In this document: positions 1-12,359 of the stretch, one piece after another
How the letters are laid out: every line of letters starts with the position of its first letter
Position numbering within the stretch: position 1 is the first letter of the stretch
From: Anaeramoeba flamelloides
Taxonomy: Eukaryota; Metamonada; Anaeramoebidae
Reading direction: 5' to 3'
NCBI GenBank assembly: GCA_027625915.1
Contig: JANTQA010000008.1
Coordinates: 3,613,001-3,677,000 of the forward strand
Length of the DNA stretch: 64,000 nucleotides
Made by a program: the position numbers and the translations under genes
Notes under the pieces: generated by a model
The model's database searches: none
The model's input: the letters and a program-made list of their open reading frames with translations, nothing else
What the model was told of the DNA's origin: nothing

Positions 1-95
1 AATTCAAAATTTTGAATTTTGTACCTTAATTTGAGATTTTTTTTTGTGCCTAAATTTACTTGTAAGTTTGTTCCTTAAAATTGGAACTGGCTGTA
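1..95. repeat. Tc1/mariner-type foldback MITE, cut by window edge
   Basis: This is the right half of the foldback element seen complete at 579-775. It carries the units TTGTACCTTAATTTGAG and GTGCCTAAATTT and ends in GGAACTGGCTG followed by TA. Its left half lies outside the window. Confidence 0.75.
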
Positions 96-578
96 AATGA
101 AAATATGATAAAATTTTGATAAAAAGTTATCAATATAATTAATATTTTAAATGTAATTGTTTTATTTATTCTTCAAGTTGGAAAACAGCCGTTTTATTAT
201 TTTCAAAAAATGAAAAAAAAAATGAAAAAGAATTTTCAAATTTTAGAAATTTTTTCTTAAAAAATATTTTTCCTTATTCACAATAATCTTAATAACAATA
301 CAAATCATTTTTATAGAATAAAAAAATTTATTTGGAAATTTGAGGATAAAATTACTTAAAATCCAAATATCCACTAGAAAATTTTATTTTGGAAAAATCA
401 AATTTACTCTTTGAAAAAAAACACAATTTCTAAGTCAAAATTTGTAAATGACTTTAAAAATTTCATTTTTATAACTATCATTCTTCAAGAAAAATTAATA
501 TTTTTCAATATCTTAAATATATAATTTAATTGGTTAACCAAAAGATTCATCTCAAAAAAAGAAAAAAAAATCTAAATA
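96..578. other. A+T-rich spacer, no gene seen
   Basis: Homopolymer-rich sequence with stops in all frames. I see no exon-like stretch and no repeat that I could match elsewhere in the window. Confidence 0.6.
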
Positions 579-775
579 CAGTCAGTTTCACTTTTAAGGC
601 ACAAACTTACAACGAAATTTTAGGCACAAAAAAATCTCAAATTAAGGCACAAAATTTGTAATTTTTTTTTTTTACAATTTATTTTACTTGAATCTGAATT
701 TTGTGCCTTAATTTCAGATTTTTTTTGTGCCTTAAATTTCGTTGAAAGTTTGTGCCTTAAAAGTGAAACTGTCTG
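579..775. repeat. Tc1/mariner-type foldback MITE, full copy
   Basis: A 197-base near-palindrome. Both ends read CAGTCAGTTTCACTTTTAAG (right arm read on the minus strand, one difference), and each is flanked by TA. Each arm of about 80 bases holds the word AAGGCACAAA three times, about 30 bases apart. The terminal CAG and TA duplication are typical of the Tc1/mariner superfamily. There is no coding capacity, so it is a non-autonomous element. Confidence 0.9.
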
Positions 776-919
776 TATTAATATTCCTGGTAAAAAAGAG
801 TTGCTATTGTATAATAATGATAGAAATGGCAAGAAACAGGGTAAAAAATTTGTTATAATCTGAGAAATAAAATGAAGTTAAAGGTTTTCTACTTTATAAA
901 AAATGAAAAAAAAAATAAT

Positions 920-1262
920 TATAGCGAAAAAAAAATCTTTTATGAGGTTTCTTAGTAGATCAGACTTTTTTAACGCTTTAAATATATAAAATTAATAACT
1001 AGAGAATACTCTTCAATAAAATATATTCAAACTTTAACTTGTTTTTGTCGTGTAATGATCCCTTAAATTTATTTTTATTTTTCGAAGAAATATTGAAAAA
1101 AATTTTTTCTCACTTGAAAATTTTCTTTTCTGATGTTTCTTTGATGATCAGATTTTTTAAAACTTCGAGTAGAAAAAATTTGTAAGTAGATAATATCACC
1201 AATAAAATAATTTAAAATTATTCTCTGTTGTTGGAGATTACAGATCCAGTAAACCACAATTT
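920..1262 (-). mobile_element. LINE remnant, two RNase H-like pieces in tandem
   Basis: Two neighbouring minus-strand pieces (about 920-1062 and 1085-1262) each match the plus-strand segment at 2768-2900. Shared features are a GSV/GSL start, a run ending STYKF, and a Leu-Lys-Lys block followed by a Ser/Thr-Lys-Lys-like end. This layout resembles the start of a LINE RNase H domain. Both are heavily decayed. The RNase H reading is an inference from pattern; the similarity between the three pieces is seen directly. Confidence 0.55.
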
Positions 1263-2044
1263 TTTCTTAAAAATTCAAAAATAATAATCTATTTCGGATT
1301 TTTCATTAAGGTTCTATTAACTCTGATTTATAATTTATCCCAAGGTAATATAGTAATTCTGAACACAAGGGCATGATTAAACTCGATTATAGTAGCTTCA
1401 TTTACCAACTTTTGTAAAATGAGCTATCAATTTTAAAGAAATTTATTTTTAAAATTTTATCAAAACAAAATCAATGGATATAAACTATTTTTAATTGTTG
1501 AGAATATATATATCTATATATATATATATAATTTAATAAAATATCAAAAGAACTAATCTGTCAAAAATTTGATAAAATACAATTTTGCAAAAAGGGATAC
1601 ATAAAAAAAAAGAATGAATAAGAATATCTAATTGTTTTAAAATGTTCAGAAAATTATTTTTACACTTGATTAATAATCCAAATGAAGAAATAATTAATTT
1701 TATTTCAAGAAATATTTTATTTATATATAAATCCGAAAATGAATTAATTCCTTAAAATTATAAAACACTATCAATTAATAATATTTTGACTATATTCTTT
1801 CTAAAACTTATTTAAAAGGGTTTAAATTTATCTTTAAATCTTGTTTGGGATTCTTAATTTGGTATTTTAAAAAAATTAGAGTAGAGAATAATTATTTTAA
1901 ATTTATGTTTAGAACTGAAAAAACTCAAAATAACAATAAATATAAAGAATTTTTTATTGTGAAATCGATATTAAAAAATTTTATACACGATTCTTCATAT
2001 ATTAGTCTACTATACTCTCAATAAAATATATTAAAAATGAAAAA
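1263..2044. other. A+T-rich spacer with a short TA run
   Basis: No gene seen. A TA-rich microsatellite lies at about 1507-1532. The rest is low-complexity A+T-rich sequence that may include further decayed LINE sequence. Confidence 0.5.
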
Positions 2045-2930
2045 ATCAAAATTTGGTGAAAAAATTATTTCAAAAAGGAAGGAATAGGAATTTATTAATT
2101 AGACCCTCTTTCTCTTATTAATTTTAGGATAAATCAGTCATTTTTTAATTTATAATATAGAAAAGATTTAGTTCTTCATGTTCAAATGTATGTAGATGAC
2201 CAAATTTTTATAATGAAAGGAAACATTTAAAATTGAGAAAAAGCTGATAATAATATATAACACTATCAATGAATTTGTAATGAATCCAAATATTGATAAA
2301 ACCTTAAAATCAAATCGATTATCATAAATAAAATATTCAGGAATTTCGCTATAAAAAGATAAAAAAACTTCAAAATTACTTTGAAAAAGCTAAAAATAAT
2401 CTCAAAAAATCAAAATGATTTTTAACCAACAACAAAGTTAGCTAAGGGGACAAAATTACCAATGTTAGAGTCAATACACACTAATCAATTATTTGACGAA
2501 TTGAAATTTTCAATCTAAATCAAAAATAGTTCAACATCATAGATGTTTGGATAAATAAAAAAAGTAACAAAGTTTTTAAAAATTAATAGACATTCCCAAA
2601 GAATAATTTATAAAACTGAAGTAAATATTGACCAAGTAAGAATTTCAATCTATAAAAGAAGATTTAAACTCAAAAATAAATTTTAAATTCTGGCTTTATT
2701 AAAGAATATCAAAATAATCAAAATTTTCAAAAAAAAGATAAAAATATCATCATAGAAGTAGAAAAAAATAAAATTATTAAGGGATCAGTCTTCTACGACA
2801 ACAAGGCAAAATTTATTAATATGCTATTGGTGGTATTCTCTACTTACAAATTTTATATATAGCCAAGTTTAAAAAAATTCGGATCAACTAAGAAAGCCAG
2901 AAAAGAAAATTAGTTTTGATTAGATCAATT
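2045..2930 (+). mobile_element. Degenerate LINE-type reverse transcriptase remnant
   Basis: Translated pieces follow the same order as the better copy at 38640-39960. A block like DPLS...N precedes a piece reading VQMYVDDQIFIMKG (the RT catalytic FADD/YVDD box). Then come a Lys-rich thumb region, a segment matching the IIYKTE...VRI piece, and an RNase H-like segment at about 2768-2900. Many stops show an old inactive copy. The family is a non-LTR element by its RT order and its downstream RNase H-like and Cys-rich parts. Confidence 0.7.
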
Positions 2931-3889
2931 TTTTTTTTCCATTTTTTCTGAAAAAGAAAACCTTCAGATTCATTTTATTTTTCACATTATCAAAATTTTT
3001 GACCCTGTTTATTGTTATTTCCATCATTATTATACAACAACAAGTCTTTTTTAACAGTAATAGCAATATAATGCCTTTTTTTTGTTTTTAAGATAAAACT
3101 TTTGATTAGCCAAAAAAAAAAATGATTTATCAAAATATTAAAAAATAATTGTATTTTTTTAAAAAGAATAGTTATAATAATTCAAGTTTTAAAGTCATTT
3201 AATAATTTTACCAAGAAATTTTGTTTCGGTTCAGAGAATATAAAATTCGATTTTTCGTATAAAACTTTCTTGAAGATATTTGGGAATCATGTAATTTTAT
3301 TCTCAAAATTCAAAATTATATTTTTTTTTTTCTGAAAAATGATTTAAATTGTTATAAGGATTCTTTTGAATAAGACCAAATAATATGTTAAACAAATTTT
3401 TCAAAATTTATAAATTTTTTTACAATTTTTTTTCATTTTTGAAAAATAAGAAAATGACTTTTTTAAAACATTAAAGAAAAAAATTTTTTTGCTTAATAGA
3501 TCTCAATGTAATTGATAAAATGTGGTTAAACTTCTATCAAATATTCATTTATTATATCGCATATATTTCAATTAGTTTTATTGGGTGATATTTAAATTGA
3601 AATATTAATCAGAAAAAAGAAATAAAAAAAAAAAAAAAATTTTCGAAATCAATTGATTTCCAACATAAAAGGAAAAATATGTTTTCCCATTTACAAGAAT
3701 TAACTTAATTGTTAATAAAAATAATATGTTACTTTTTTTTCGTTTTATATTGTAAACATTGGAATTTAGAATTTCAAAAAAGAGACTCAAATTAATAAAT
3801 TGTTTAAATGAGGTTAACTTATCCATTTCATCAGTCGAAACACAAATTATAAAAAAAATATTTTAAGATCTTGAAAAGATTTTATTTTA
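2931..3889. other. A+T-rich spacer, no gene seen
   Basis: Low-complexity sequence. The short reading frames here have neither ATG starts nor protein-like composition. Confidence 0.5.
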
Positions 3890-4440
3890 TTTTTAAAAAA
3901 TACTACTCCCTTGTTTGCAAATCTTAATAAATATAAAGAAAATCTTATAATCAACAGCTCTGGATAGACAATTCAGGAATATTTAAAAATTATTAGATAC
4001 AATAACAATATAAATAAACAATCATGTCGTCAAGTGCCGTGGTTTATTTTTAAGTTTTGAAACGAAGTGAAAATTTAATAAAATTTCTTCTTATTTCTAG
4101 AATTAAAAAAAAAACCCTAACGGCCGTTTTCTTGAGGTTTTCTGTTTTATATGTATAATCTATTGATTCTCTACTCAAAACTAAAATTAAAAAAAATCTC
4201 AAATTAGTTTCTTTGATGTTTTTTGTTTATTCTGAGAAGTGTTCTAGGTTTTTTTGACTTTTTGAAATAAACTGAAAATTTTGATAAATTTTCTGTTTAT
4301 TTCAACAAGTAAAAAAAACCTATCGAAAATCAATTGATTTTCCTAATAAAATAGAAAACCTCAAAAAAACCTAAAAAATTTCACAAATAAATAGAAAACT
4401 CAAAAAAATGTAACAAAAATCTATCGATTTTACAAATAGC
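3890..4440 (+). mobile_element. LINE tail fragment joined to a second repeat
   Basis: Bases 3890-4025 match 15560-15690 and 39500-39600, a LINE segment around GGAATATTTAAAAATT and ATAACAATATAAATAAAC. From about 4025 the sequence passes into a different repeat beginning GTCAAGTGCC. It is related to the block beginning at about 15684, in the same junction position, and to 16231-16510. The shared junction suggests both copies descend from one already composite source. Confidence 0.55.
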
Positions 4441-6147
4441 ATAAAACACAAGATAAACTAAAGGATGGTGAAAAAATTAATTTCCACAATTCAAAATAAA
4501 AAAAAAAAAAAAAATATCATTTTTCCCAATTTAATTTTCAGTTAAGAAGATCTTATCTTTTTTTGTTTTGATTTTTCGATTAAATTTAGACACACAAAAA
4601 AAAAATTTTAAAAAATATTTAATTTTGATGAAATCTGACTTCAATATTTATCTGATGGTTTGTATGAACAAATAACATTGACTCTTAAATCTTATTTTCA
4701 AAATACAAGAAAAATAAATCAAAAATAAAATCTTTATGAAGATCTAAAAAAATTAACATTTATTTGAAACTGAGATATTTATTAAATTTCTTGAAATTAA
4801 AAAGATTAGTTTATATTCTTTTTCAAATATTTCGAGTATAAACAACGAAAAATTAGTATTAAAATCAGTTATTTGATAATTTCTATTATTTTTTTTAATT
4901 GAAATTGGAATTAGTTTTATTTGTTTGACAATATTTAAAAAATTGAGAAATAGTAATAAAGATTATTGATACGAATTGGTCTTTGTGAGTTTTTTAACAC
5001 AATTAAATAATTCAAATTGGGTTATTAAATTCTTTTTTAAAAATATATAAATTAAAAAGTACTTCTTATTTATATTAAAAGTTGAATTTTCCAGGTTTTA
5101 TAAATTTAATTTCCGAGAATTTTTAATTTATTAGTTTGCTTGTTTTGTTGATATTTTTTTTTATTCAACAAACAGAAACAATTGAAATTTCGTACTGTTC
5201 TTCGAATCAAAAAATTCAATTTTTTTCAAGTTTAAAAGAATTATTGTAATTGTTTTGAAATTAAGTAGATTTTTAATACTGGATTATCTCAAAAAAATAT
5301 GATTTCATTTTTTAAGAGTATTTTGGTACACTTCCCTTTACAACAAGACATCTTTTTCTTCTTTCAAAGAAAATTATTGTTTTTTTAGATATCTCAGAAA
5401 TATATTGATTTCTGAACTTTGTCAAAAATGAGAAAAATGAATTAATCATATAAAAACAATAATTCATTCCCGAAAATAGCTTTAAAAGTAAGTTTGGTCT
5501 TGGAATAATCGGATTTTTTCTTTAGTTTTTTAATTATCAAGACTTCCTCATTTTTTTTGAATTTGCAATTAAACGTATCTGAAGATTTTTTTTCGTTTAC
5601 TTTTCTTTTAAAAAATTTCAATTCAATCTTTCAAAATCCTCTTAATTCTTTTTGAAAATTTATATAAAGATCACTATTTGTTCTTTTTGTGTTGTTTTCA
5701 TCTTCTTTATATATTTCTTTTATCTCTGCACTCAGACAATATTTTTGAGAAATAGCTTTCATGGGTTAAATATTCATAAAGGGTTAAAGTTCAAAACACA
5801 AGTGTTACTTGGAAAACATTTGAAAAAAAATAAGAACAGAAATTTCAGAAAAGTAGATTTATTGTAAAAAAAATTCAAAAAGAATAAGTTGGGATTGTTT
5901 GTTTTCAAAACAAAACCCAACAGAAGAAATAAATAGTTTTAGGGACTAATCTTAATTAAATTGTTTTACCTAAATTTAAAAGATATTGAGAAAATTTTTT
6001 GCTAATTACATTGATTTGAAAATCCCCTGTTTATTTTCAATATTAAACATATTTCTAGATAAGGAGTCCTTATTTAGAAATTGGTCAAAAAAATAAATCA
6101 AAGAGACTAGTCCCTTAATAAAAAAAATAAGAAAGAACAATTTAAAA
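4441..6147. other. Intergenic region downstream of the thymidine kinase gene
   Basis: A+T-rich sequence without a supportable gene. The frame at 5652-5867 begins at a TTG, has skewed composition and no recognisable domain, so I do not count it. Bases 6001-6147 lie just beyond the thymidine kinase stop codon and are probably its 3' untranslated region. Confidence 0.5.
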
Positions 6148-7442
6148 TTAGTTTTTGACAAGGAAATAGCCTTGACGGCTAACGGCCAAATATTTGTCTG
6201 ATCCACCTATCACTTGGAGCTCTTTTTCTTGGGAGATTCTTTTTGAAAAAGGTGCGTCTTTGTAAGTGATCATGCACACAGCATTTAATTTGATGACTTG
6301 TTCTGCTTTGGAAACAAGTTCTAACACACTACCAAAGGGCTTTCTTTCGAAGGTGCCATCAAGCGCTGCTACAATGACAACTTTGCCTTTATTTGCCAAA
6401 TGTTCTGCGAATTCGACAATGTCTTCAAAGAATTGCCCTTCGTCGATCCCAACAACATCACAGTCTTTTATTTTGTCTTCGGCTGTAAAAAGCCTACCTG
6501 CGCAAGGGACCGCATCCATCATCACTTTATCGTGGGAACTACATTTGTCAATGGAATAGCGCATGTCACGAGCGAATTTGATGATTCTGCACTTCTTGTT
6601 TGCAAGGGAATATTTTTCAATTCTTCGCATTAGCTCGGAGCTTTTGCCGCCGAACATGGGACCCAAAATTAATTGGATCTGCCCGTCGTAGGTATAGTTC
6701 TCTTCCTTCGTGACCGTTGTTTGATCCCCTTCCAACTCGCTCTTGCAGTTGACTGCAAAATACTCTTTGCGACAGACACTGAGATACTTTTCTGTGCCCC
6801 CAAGCAATTTTGTTTGCCTTTCCTTTGTCAACCTTTTACTAAAGGATCCATCTTTGTAGCAAACCATGCAAACAGAGCACAACTTGACCAAATTTTCGCA
6901 CCGAGGAATTAAACGAGTTACACACTCAAAGGGCTTTCGTTCAAAGGTGCCATCAAGCGCTGCAATGACTACTTCTTTTCCTTGGTTTGCAAGTCCCTCG
7001 GCAAAATCAGCAATTGCAGGAAAAAATTGACCGTCATCAATTCCTACAACCTCGAATTTGTCGACTTGCTTAGCAACTCTTTCAAGGGTGTCTGTAGCTA
7101 ACGCTTTATAAGGGTAACTTTTTTTTTTGAACAATTTGGAAGTAAGGAAAAAGTAAAAGAAAAAAAAAAGAAAAAAAAAATTTGTTCAAAAAATGAAATT
7201 TATGTTTGATGACACAAGTTTTAATATTTTTTTTTTTTGTTTGGATTGAAAAGAAAAATTGAATTTACAAACCCGTTGTGTGTTTGAAATGTTTTTTTTG
7301 TTGTTTCAGATGTTTCTGAATATTTTACGATCAGACATTTTTTTGAAGCAAAGGAATATCTATTTATCCTTCGTATCAATTCTGAAGTCTTCCCACTAAA
7401 TACAGGACCTAGTATTAATTGTACACTTCCTTGATAATTCAT
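6148..7442 (-). CDS. Tandem double thymidine kinase (TK1 type)
   Basis: Transfers phosphate from ATP to thymidine in the dTTP salvage pathway. Two TK1-type domains are fused head to tail in 379 residues. Exon 1 (7442-7273) starts at the first in-frame ATG and carries the P-loop GPVFSGKT (residues 12-19). Intron 7272-7118 (GTTTGT...AAAAAG, 155 bases) joins in phase 2. Exon 2 (7117-6148) holds the rest of domain 1, with GIDDGQFF at 82-89, and all of domain 2, with P-loop GPMFGGKS (209-216) and GIDEGQFF at 280-287. Single-domain TK1 is usually 190-240 residues. Domain 1 has Asp85 where TK1 enzymes carry the catalytic Glu. Domain 2 keeps the Glu (283) but has lost most of the zinc-binding cysteines. 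Both keep ALDGTFERKPF, which contributes to the nucleoside site. Complementary or regulatory division of labour is possible but is inference. Confidence 0.93.
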
Positions 7443-7994
7443 TCTCAGAACCACAACAGAACGTATAAACAAAATATAAATGTTAAAAGTTAAAAAATGA
7501 AACAAAAAATTTGTGCACAATAAAACTTTTGTGCACAAGAATCAAGATAAATTGTTTTTTATTTCCCAACCCAAACTTTCAACTTTTGTGATTTATTTCA
7601 AATTGAGTCTTGAAAAAAATACCATACATAAAAATAATGACTTTCAAGATCTTTAATTTGTATTTGAAGTAAAATTGTTGAGTATTTTCTTTTGAAACAA
7701 GTCATTAGCCTCTTCCAATGAGAAATCTTAGATTAAATAAAGTTTTAATTGGGTAAATCACATTCAATACACCATTGTTCAAAATGTATCTAAGAAATTG
7801 ATTCGTAAAGTAGTACCTTTCTTTAATCTCATCAATGAAAGTGGTCCTTTTATTACTTGTCTTTGAATTAAAAATGGGAAAAAAATTTCACTTCATTTGC
7901 ATATTTTTGCTGAACTTAATTGTCTTAAAAAAGAACTATATTGTAATTTAGGGGTTTGTTTGAAAAAGGAAGTGAAAATTTTTACCTTTTATAA
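7443..7994. other. Upstream region of the thymidine kinase gene
   Basis: Presumed promoter and 5' untranslated region of the minus-strand kinase. No clear TATA box or initiator can be picked out in this A+T-rich context. Part of it (about 7749-7793, with AATTGGGT and a CACCATTG word) resembles the region near 34529, so repeat sequence may begin here. Confidence 0.4.
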
Positions 7995-8615
7995 TACAAA
8001 TAATTTAGTAGTAAATACCCAATGATTTCAGAAAAAAAATTACATTTCGATACAAAATTAAAGATTGAATTATCAATATTCAAACTTTTAAAGTTCAAAA
8101 AATATTCTTTGTAAAATTCTCAAGAAATGGATATAAGTTTGCTAAAACATTCAATTATTTTAAAAAATAAAATAATTAACGAATAGATTCTTTTGACAAA
8201 TTATTTTTGTAAATCTTGGAAACATATCGATAATACAATTAGCTTTATAAAAAAAAAAGGAAATAAAATTAATCTGTCTTTGGATTTTATATGTTGATGG
8301 AAATTGAGTGAATCTTTGAAAGGAAAAAATTAAAAAAATATTTACTTTTGGAAGTTCTAAATCTGGAATTTTACGTAATTTAATACTCTATTTTGGTTTG
8401 GATTTTTTTTAGGTTTGGAAAAGGAATTAAAAAATTTTTTCCAAAAAGTTAATTTTTAATTGTGATCCTTAGGAAAAAATCCAATAATTTATTGTTGCTA
8501 TAAGATTTTTATAATAAGTTTTTGTGGGGAAATGTGAAACAAGCAGACCTGATATAATTTGCTCAATTACAACATGTTTTGATTATAGAAGAATCTAAGG
8601 TGTAGTTAATCCCTT
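7995..8615 (-). repeat. About 600-base dispersed repeat, inverted copy
   Basis: Matches 34481-35085 on the opposite strand over nearly its full length. Shared words include TCTGTCTTTG/CAAAGACTGA, TTACTTTTGGAAGTTCTAAA, GAATTATCAATATTCA and the end CTAAGGTG...TTAATCCCTTA. A third copy lies at 59361-59900. No coding sequence is seen. The class is unknown. Confidence 0.75.
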
Positions 8616-9222
8616 AATATTAGCAAAATTGGTTAATAATTTTTTTTATGTAAAATTAAATCCTTTTTATAAATAAACAATTTTTTTATGAAACCAGTAA
8701 TAAACATACCTAAAGTTCATTTAAATGGGGTATCTCTAAAATATTGATTTAATTGTTTGATAGCCAAAGTAGATCTACACACATTTTGAAAAAAAAAATA
8801 CTGTTTTATCGAGGTTTATTATGAATTACGAAAATTATAATTATTTATTCTTGTTTTTGAATGATTGAATATTATTTTGAAAGAGTACAATTTAATTAAT
8901 TATTATCCTAATAAATATAAAGTTAGAATTTAAAAAGTTTGATTCATAAATAAAAGAAATTTTCTAAAAATTTGAGGGCACTTTCATTAATATTAATAAT
9001 GAACAATTGTGTCTGGGATTATTTCCATGTACTGGGATTTTTTTTCAATACTATACTTGAAAAAACAACAATCTTCTTGAAATAATTCCAGCAAGGGAGA
9101 GTTATTGGTATTGAGATGTTTTAAAAAAATAGTTGATTTACAAATTATTAAATATAAAGTTGAAAAAAACATGTCAATGAAAGTTGAAATTTTAGTTTTT
9201 TTGGGAATACGTTTATATTTTA
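8616..9222. other. A+T-rich spacer with a short inverted match to 50165-50235
   Basis: The stretch about 8748-8815 (GTTTGATAGCC, then a T-run and ATCGAGGTTTA) recurs inverted near 50165-50235. No gene is seen. Confidence 0.4.
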
Positions 9223-9426
9223 CAGTCAGTTCCACTTTTAAGGCACAAACTTTCAACCAAATTTAAGGCACAAAAAAATCACAAATAAAGGCACAAAATT
9301 CATAATTTTTTTGGATTTTTTTTGTTAATTTATTTTACTAGAATCTGAATTTTGTGCTTTAATTTGAGATTTGTATTGTACCTTAAATTTCGTTGCAGTT
9401 TGTGCCATAAAAAGTGGAACTGACTG
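9223..9426. repeat. Tc1/mariner-type foldback MITE, full copy
   Basis: A 204-base copy of the 579-775 family. Ends are CAGTCAGTTCCACTTTTAAG and its reverse complement, with TA on both sides. Part of the right arm has drifted in the middle AAGGCACAAA unit. Confidence 0.9.
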
Positions 9427-9519
9427 TAAAAATTTATGGAATTTGTTTCGAGCTGATTATATTTTTTTCAATTAAGTAATTATTCTATCTTTTCTGGTTC
9501 TGAGTTTACCCAAAATATA

Positions 9520-9725
9520 CAGCTAGTTTCACTTTTAAGGTACAAAATGCTACAGAATTTAAAGCACAAAAAAATCCCAAATTAAGGTACCAAATTTAGA
9601 TTCTAGTAAAATAAATTGTAAAAAAAAAAAAATCCAAAAAAATTATGAATTTTGTGCCTTAATTTGAGATTTTTCTGTGCCTTAAATTCCGTTCAAAGTT
9701 TGTGCCTTAAAAGTGGAACTGACTG
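9520..9725. repeat. Tc1/mariner-type foldback MITE, full copy
   Basis: A 206-base copy of the same family only about 95 bases from the copy at 9223-9426, in tandem. TA flanks are present on both sides. The left end has one change (CAGCTAG for CAGTCAG). Confidence 0.9.
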
Positions 9726-9877
9726 TACCAATAACGAGGTTTAGACGGTACTAAACAAATAAAATAGAAAGTGATTCTTATTTCATCTCTCAATCTTGAA
9801 ACATAATTACCAAAATAAAAAAAAGAAAAAAAGGAAAATGAAATGTGAATTAATTCCCATTAAGTATTCAACCCCCC

Positions 9878-9908
<31 letters not shown>

Positions 9909-10479
9909 GATCCACCAAAAATACTTGTACTATGAACTTAAATACCACATTTCAAATAAAACCTATGGATTTTTTTTCTTCTCTTCCAATAAAATATCTA
10001 ATTGTGTATTCGCAACCGTGAAATGTCCGTTATAAATTTAATTTATTGAAATTTATTGAGAAAAGTTAAAATTATTAATTCTCTATGGAATTTGATGGAA
10101 ATTTTTCCTATTTTTTTTTATCATAAAAATTTTCTGTTTTTTTGAAGATAAAAATTTTCACATTTGATCATATATTATAAGAGATTAGAAAACAAAAAAA
10201 AATACCCGAAAATATCTATATTTTAAACATTTTTTTAATTTTTGAAGAAAACTAGAATAAATATAATCTTTCTAAATGAACCTATTGAGAAAGAGTATGA
10301 ACGAAAAGAAAAAAAAATCAAATAAATTTTATGTTAATAATTGGTTGTTGGTTACCTTCTTTAATTTAGATGTGTCCAAACAATTAATAACCTTGAATTT
10401 TTCACCCCTTTTCTATTTATTATTTCGTTACAATAATTTTTTTTGCAAATTGGGCTTCATAATTCTCTTTTAATTTTTT
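9726..10479. other. A+T-rich spacer with a long A run
   Basis: Holds an A homopolymer of about 30 at 9877-9906. The frame at 10276-10473 begins with ATG but has no domain and a composition like the surrounding spacer. I leave it out as a gene. Confidence 0.45.
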
Positions 10480-12160
10480 TTTTCAAACAAAACCAAAATA
10501 AAGAATATTACTTCAAAGTTTAAAAAGAAAAAGTGATTGAATTATCAAAATTAAAAAAAAACTAGTTAAAAAGATTTTGCGCACAAAAAAAGTAAAAATT
10601 AGAATAAATTTCAATCAGTTTCAGAATTATTTTAATTTTTCTATTTGATCAAAAATAAATAAATTATCAAATCAAACGAATTAGTCCAATAAATCTTTTT
10701 ATTTCTGAATAAATAAAAATAATAAACTATTTCCCGACCCCAAATATAAATCCATGAATTAAATGAAAATAGGAAACAAGAGTAAATATTAAAGTTGTAA
10801 AAAATCTAGTTTCAACAATTTTACTGATAAATAAAGAGTTCTATCCATCTACCCATAATTTCGTAATAGTGAATGAAATTTTCTGTTTGATTTTTGGGAT
10901 CAAATGGATTTTAAATATATAATTGTTTGGTAAATACCAATATTTTGATCATAAAATGTTTTTTTTTTAAAGCGCCTCTGTCGGTAAAAAAACAAAAACT
11001 CTAAAGTTTTCCATTTTTTTGTATTTTCACTCATTTGGAACCTTCTTTTCCAATTTTTTTTTCAAAAAAATTAGGAAACAAATAAAAACAAATAAAGAAA
11101 ATAATTTCATTGAAAGATCTCAATGACCAAACAAGAATTACTTGGAATGGAATAATAAACACTTAAAATTCTAATTAAATTAGATCTTGAGCCAGACAAT
11201 AAAAAATAGAATTCTTCCACACTTTTATTCTTTTATTTTTTTTAATTTATTTTTTTTTTATGTAATTGTTCTAGAATTTTATTTTATTGTAAGGCCTATA
11301 ATTGCTAAACACATTTGTGTCATTTATTTCGGTTGTCAAAAAAAAAAAAGTTCTTAAATTTTTTATTTATGAACAAAAATTTCTTTCTTTTCTTTACTTT
11401 TTGAAAAATTTACAACTTGAAGTTTCATAGTGTTTGAAAAAGTCTTCCGTTCGTAAATCTTGCAATGATGAATTGTTTCCCATTAATAACACCCCTTTTT
11501 AATTCTCTGAACATTTGAACCATTCACTATGTAACATAGATTACTGTTTTTTCATATTTGAAAAAAGACTTTTAAAAAAAAATGATTTTCAAAATCCGGA
11601 TTTTTCCTTTAATACTCAAGATACACCTTTAAAATTAAAAGCTTGGTATTTACCAAACGATTTTTTGATTAAAATTCTAATTAGTCTTTTAATATAATCA
11701 GGTATTGTATTTACTATAACCAAAATTTGTGTGTAATTGTATTGAACTCTATATTTATCTCTAAAATTGTAAAAAATCTATTTTTTACAACATCCATATT
11801 TACTCTTGTGGATTTGTAAGAACCATTTTGACATAATTCTGAAGAAATAAAAAGTAATTTGTTTCTCAAACGTTTTCCAAACAAAAGTATTTCCCACTAA
11901 AAATTAAAAAATAAAATCAAATAAATAAGAAGTAATTTTATCAAATGTTATGGATAAGATCAAGAACTAAATGATTTTAATTTATTTTTTCGAGCTCATT
12001 ATTAATCTTTTCATTTTTTTGATTTCCATTTTTTTGTTGGCATGTAAATATATTATACTTGGATATCTGGACACTCTTATATTTATTAAAATATTAATAT
12101 ATTTGGTTAAAGAAATGGGTTCTAATCATTCAATTTCATATAAATAGTGGTACTTAAAAA
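10480..12160. repeat. Long dispersed repeat, first copy
   Basis: Collinear with 48380-49110. Shared landmarks in order are GTGAATGAATTATCAAAAT-like words, a stretch of ATCAAATCAA.. sequence, AAGAAGTAATT, TTTTTTTGATTTCC and AAATGTACTTA followed by CC. This copy contains extra sequence that the second lacks, so insertions or deletions separate them. No recognisable protein is encoded. Confidence 0.5.
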
Positions 12161-12359
12161 TTGGTAAAATGTACTTACCCCCTTAATCCAAAACAATTTT
12201 ATAAAAAATTGTCAAAAATTGATTTATTTTTGTTTTTATACCCTCCAGCACCAATTTTAAAAAAATATAAGAGATGGAATAAAATAGTAAAAAAACATGT
12301 TAAAATTTTCGAATATAAGAAAGTCTATTTAAAAAAATTTAACAATCAGAAAGAATTGA

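Noticed and set aside
6266-6912. Plus-strand frames with many Ser/Thr/Pro residues
   Set aside because: Antisense to the thymidine kinase exon 2.
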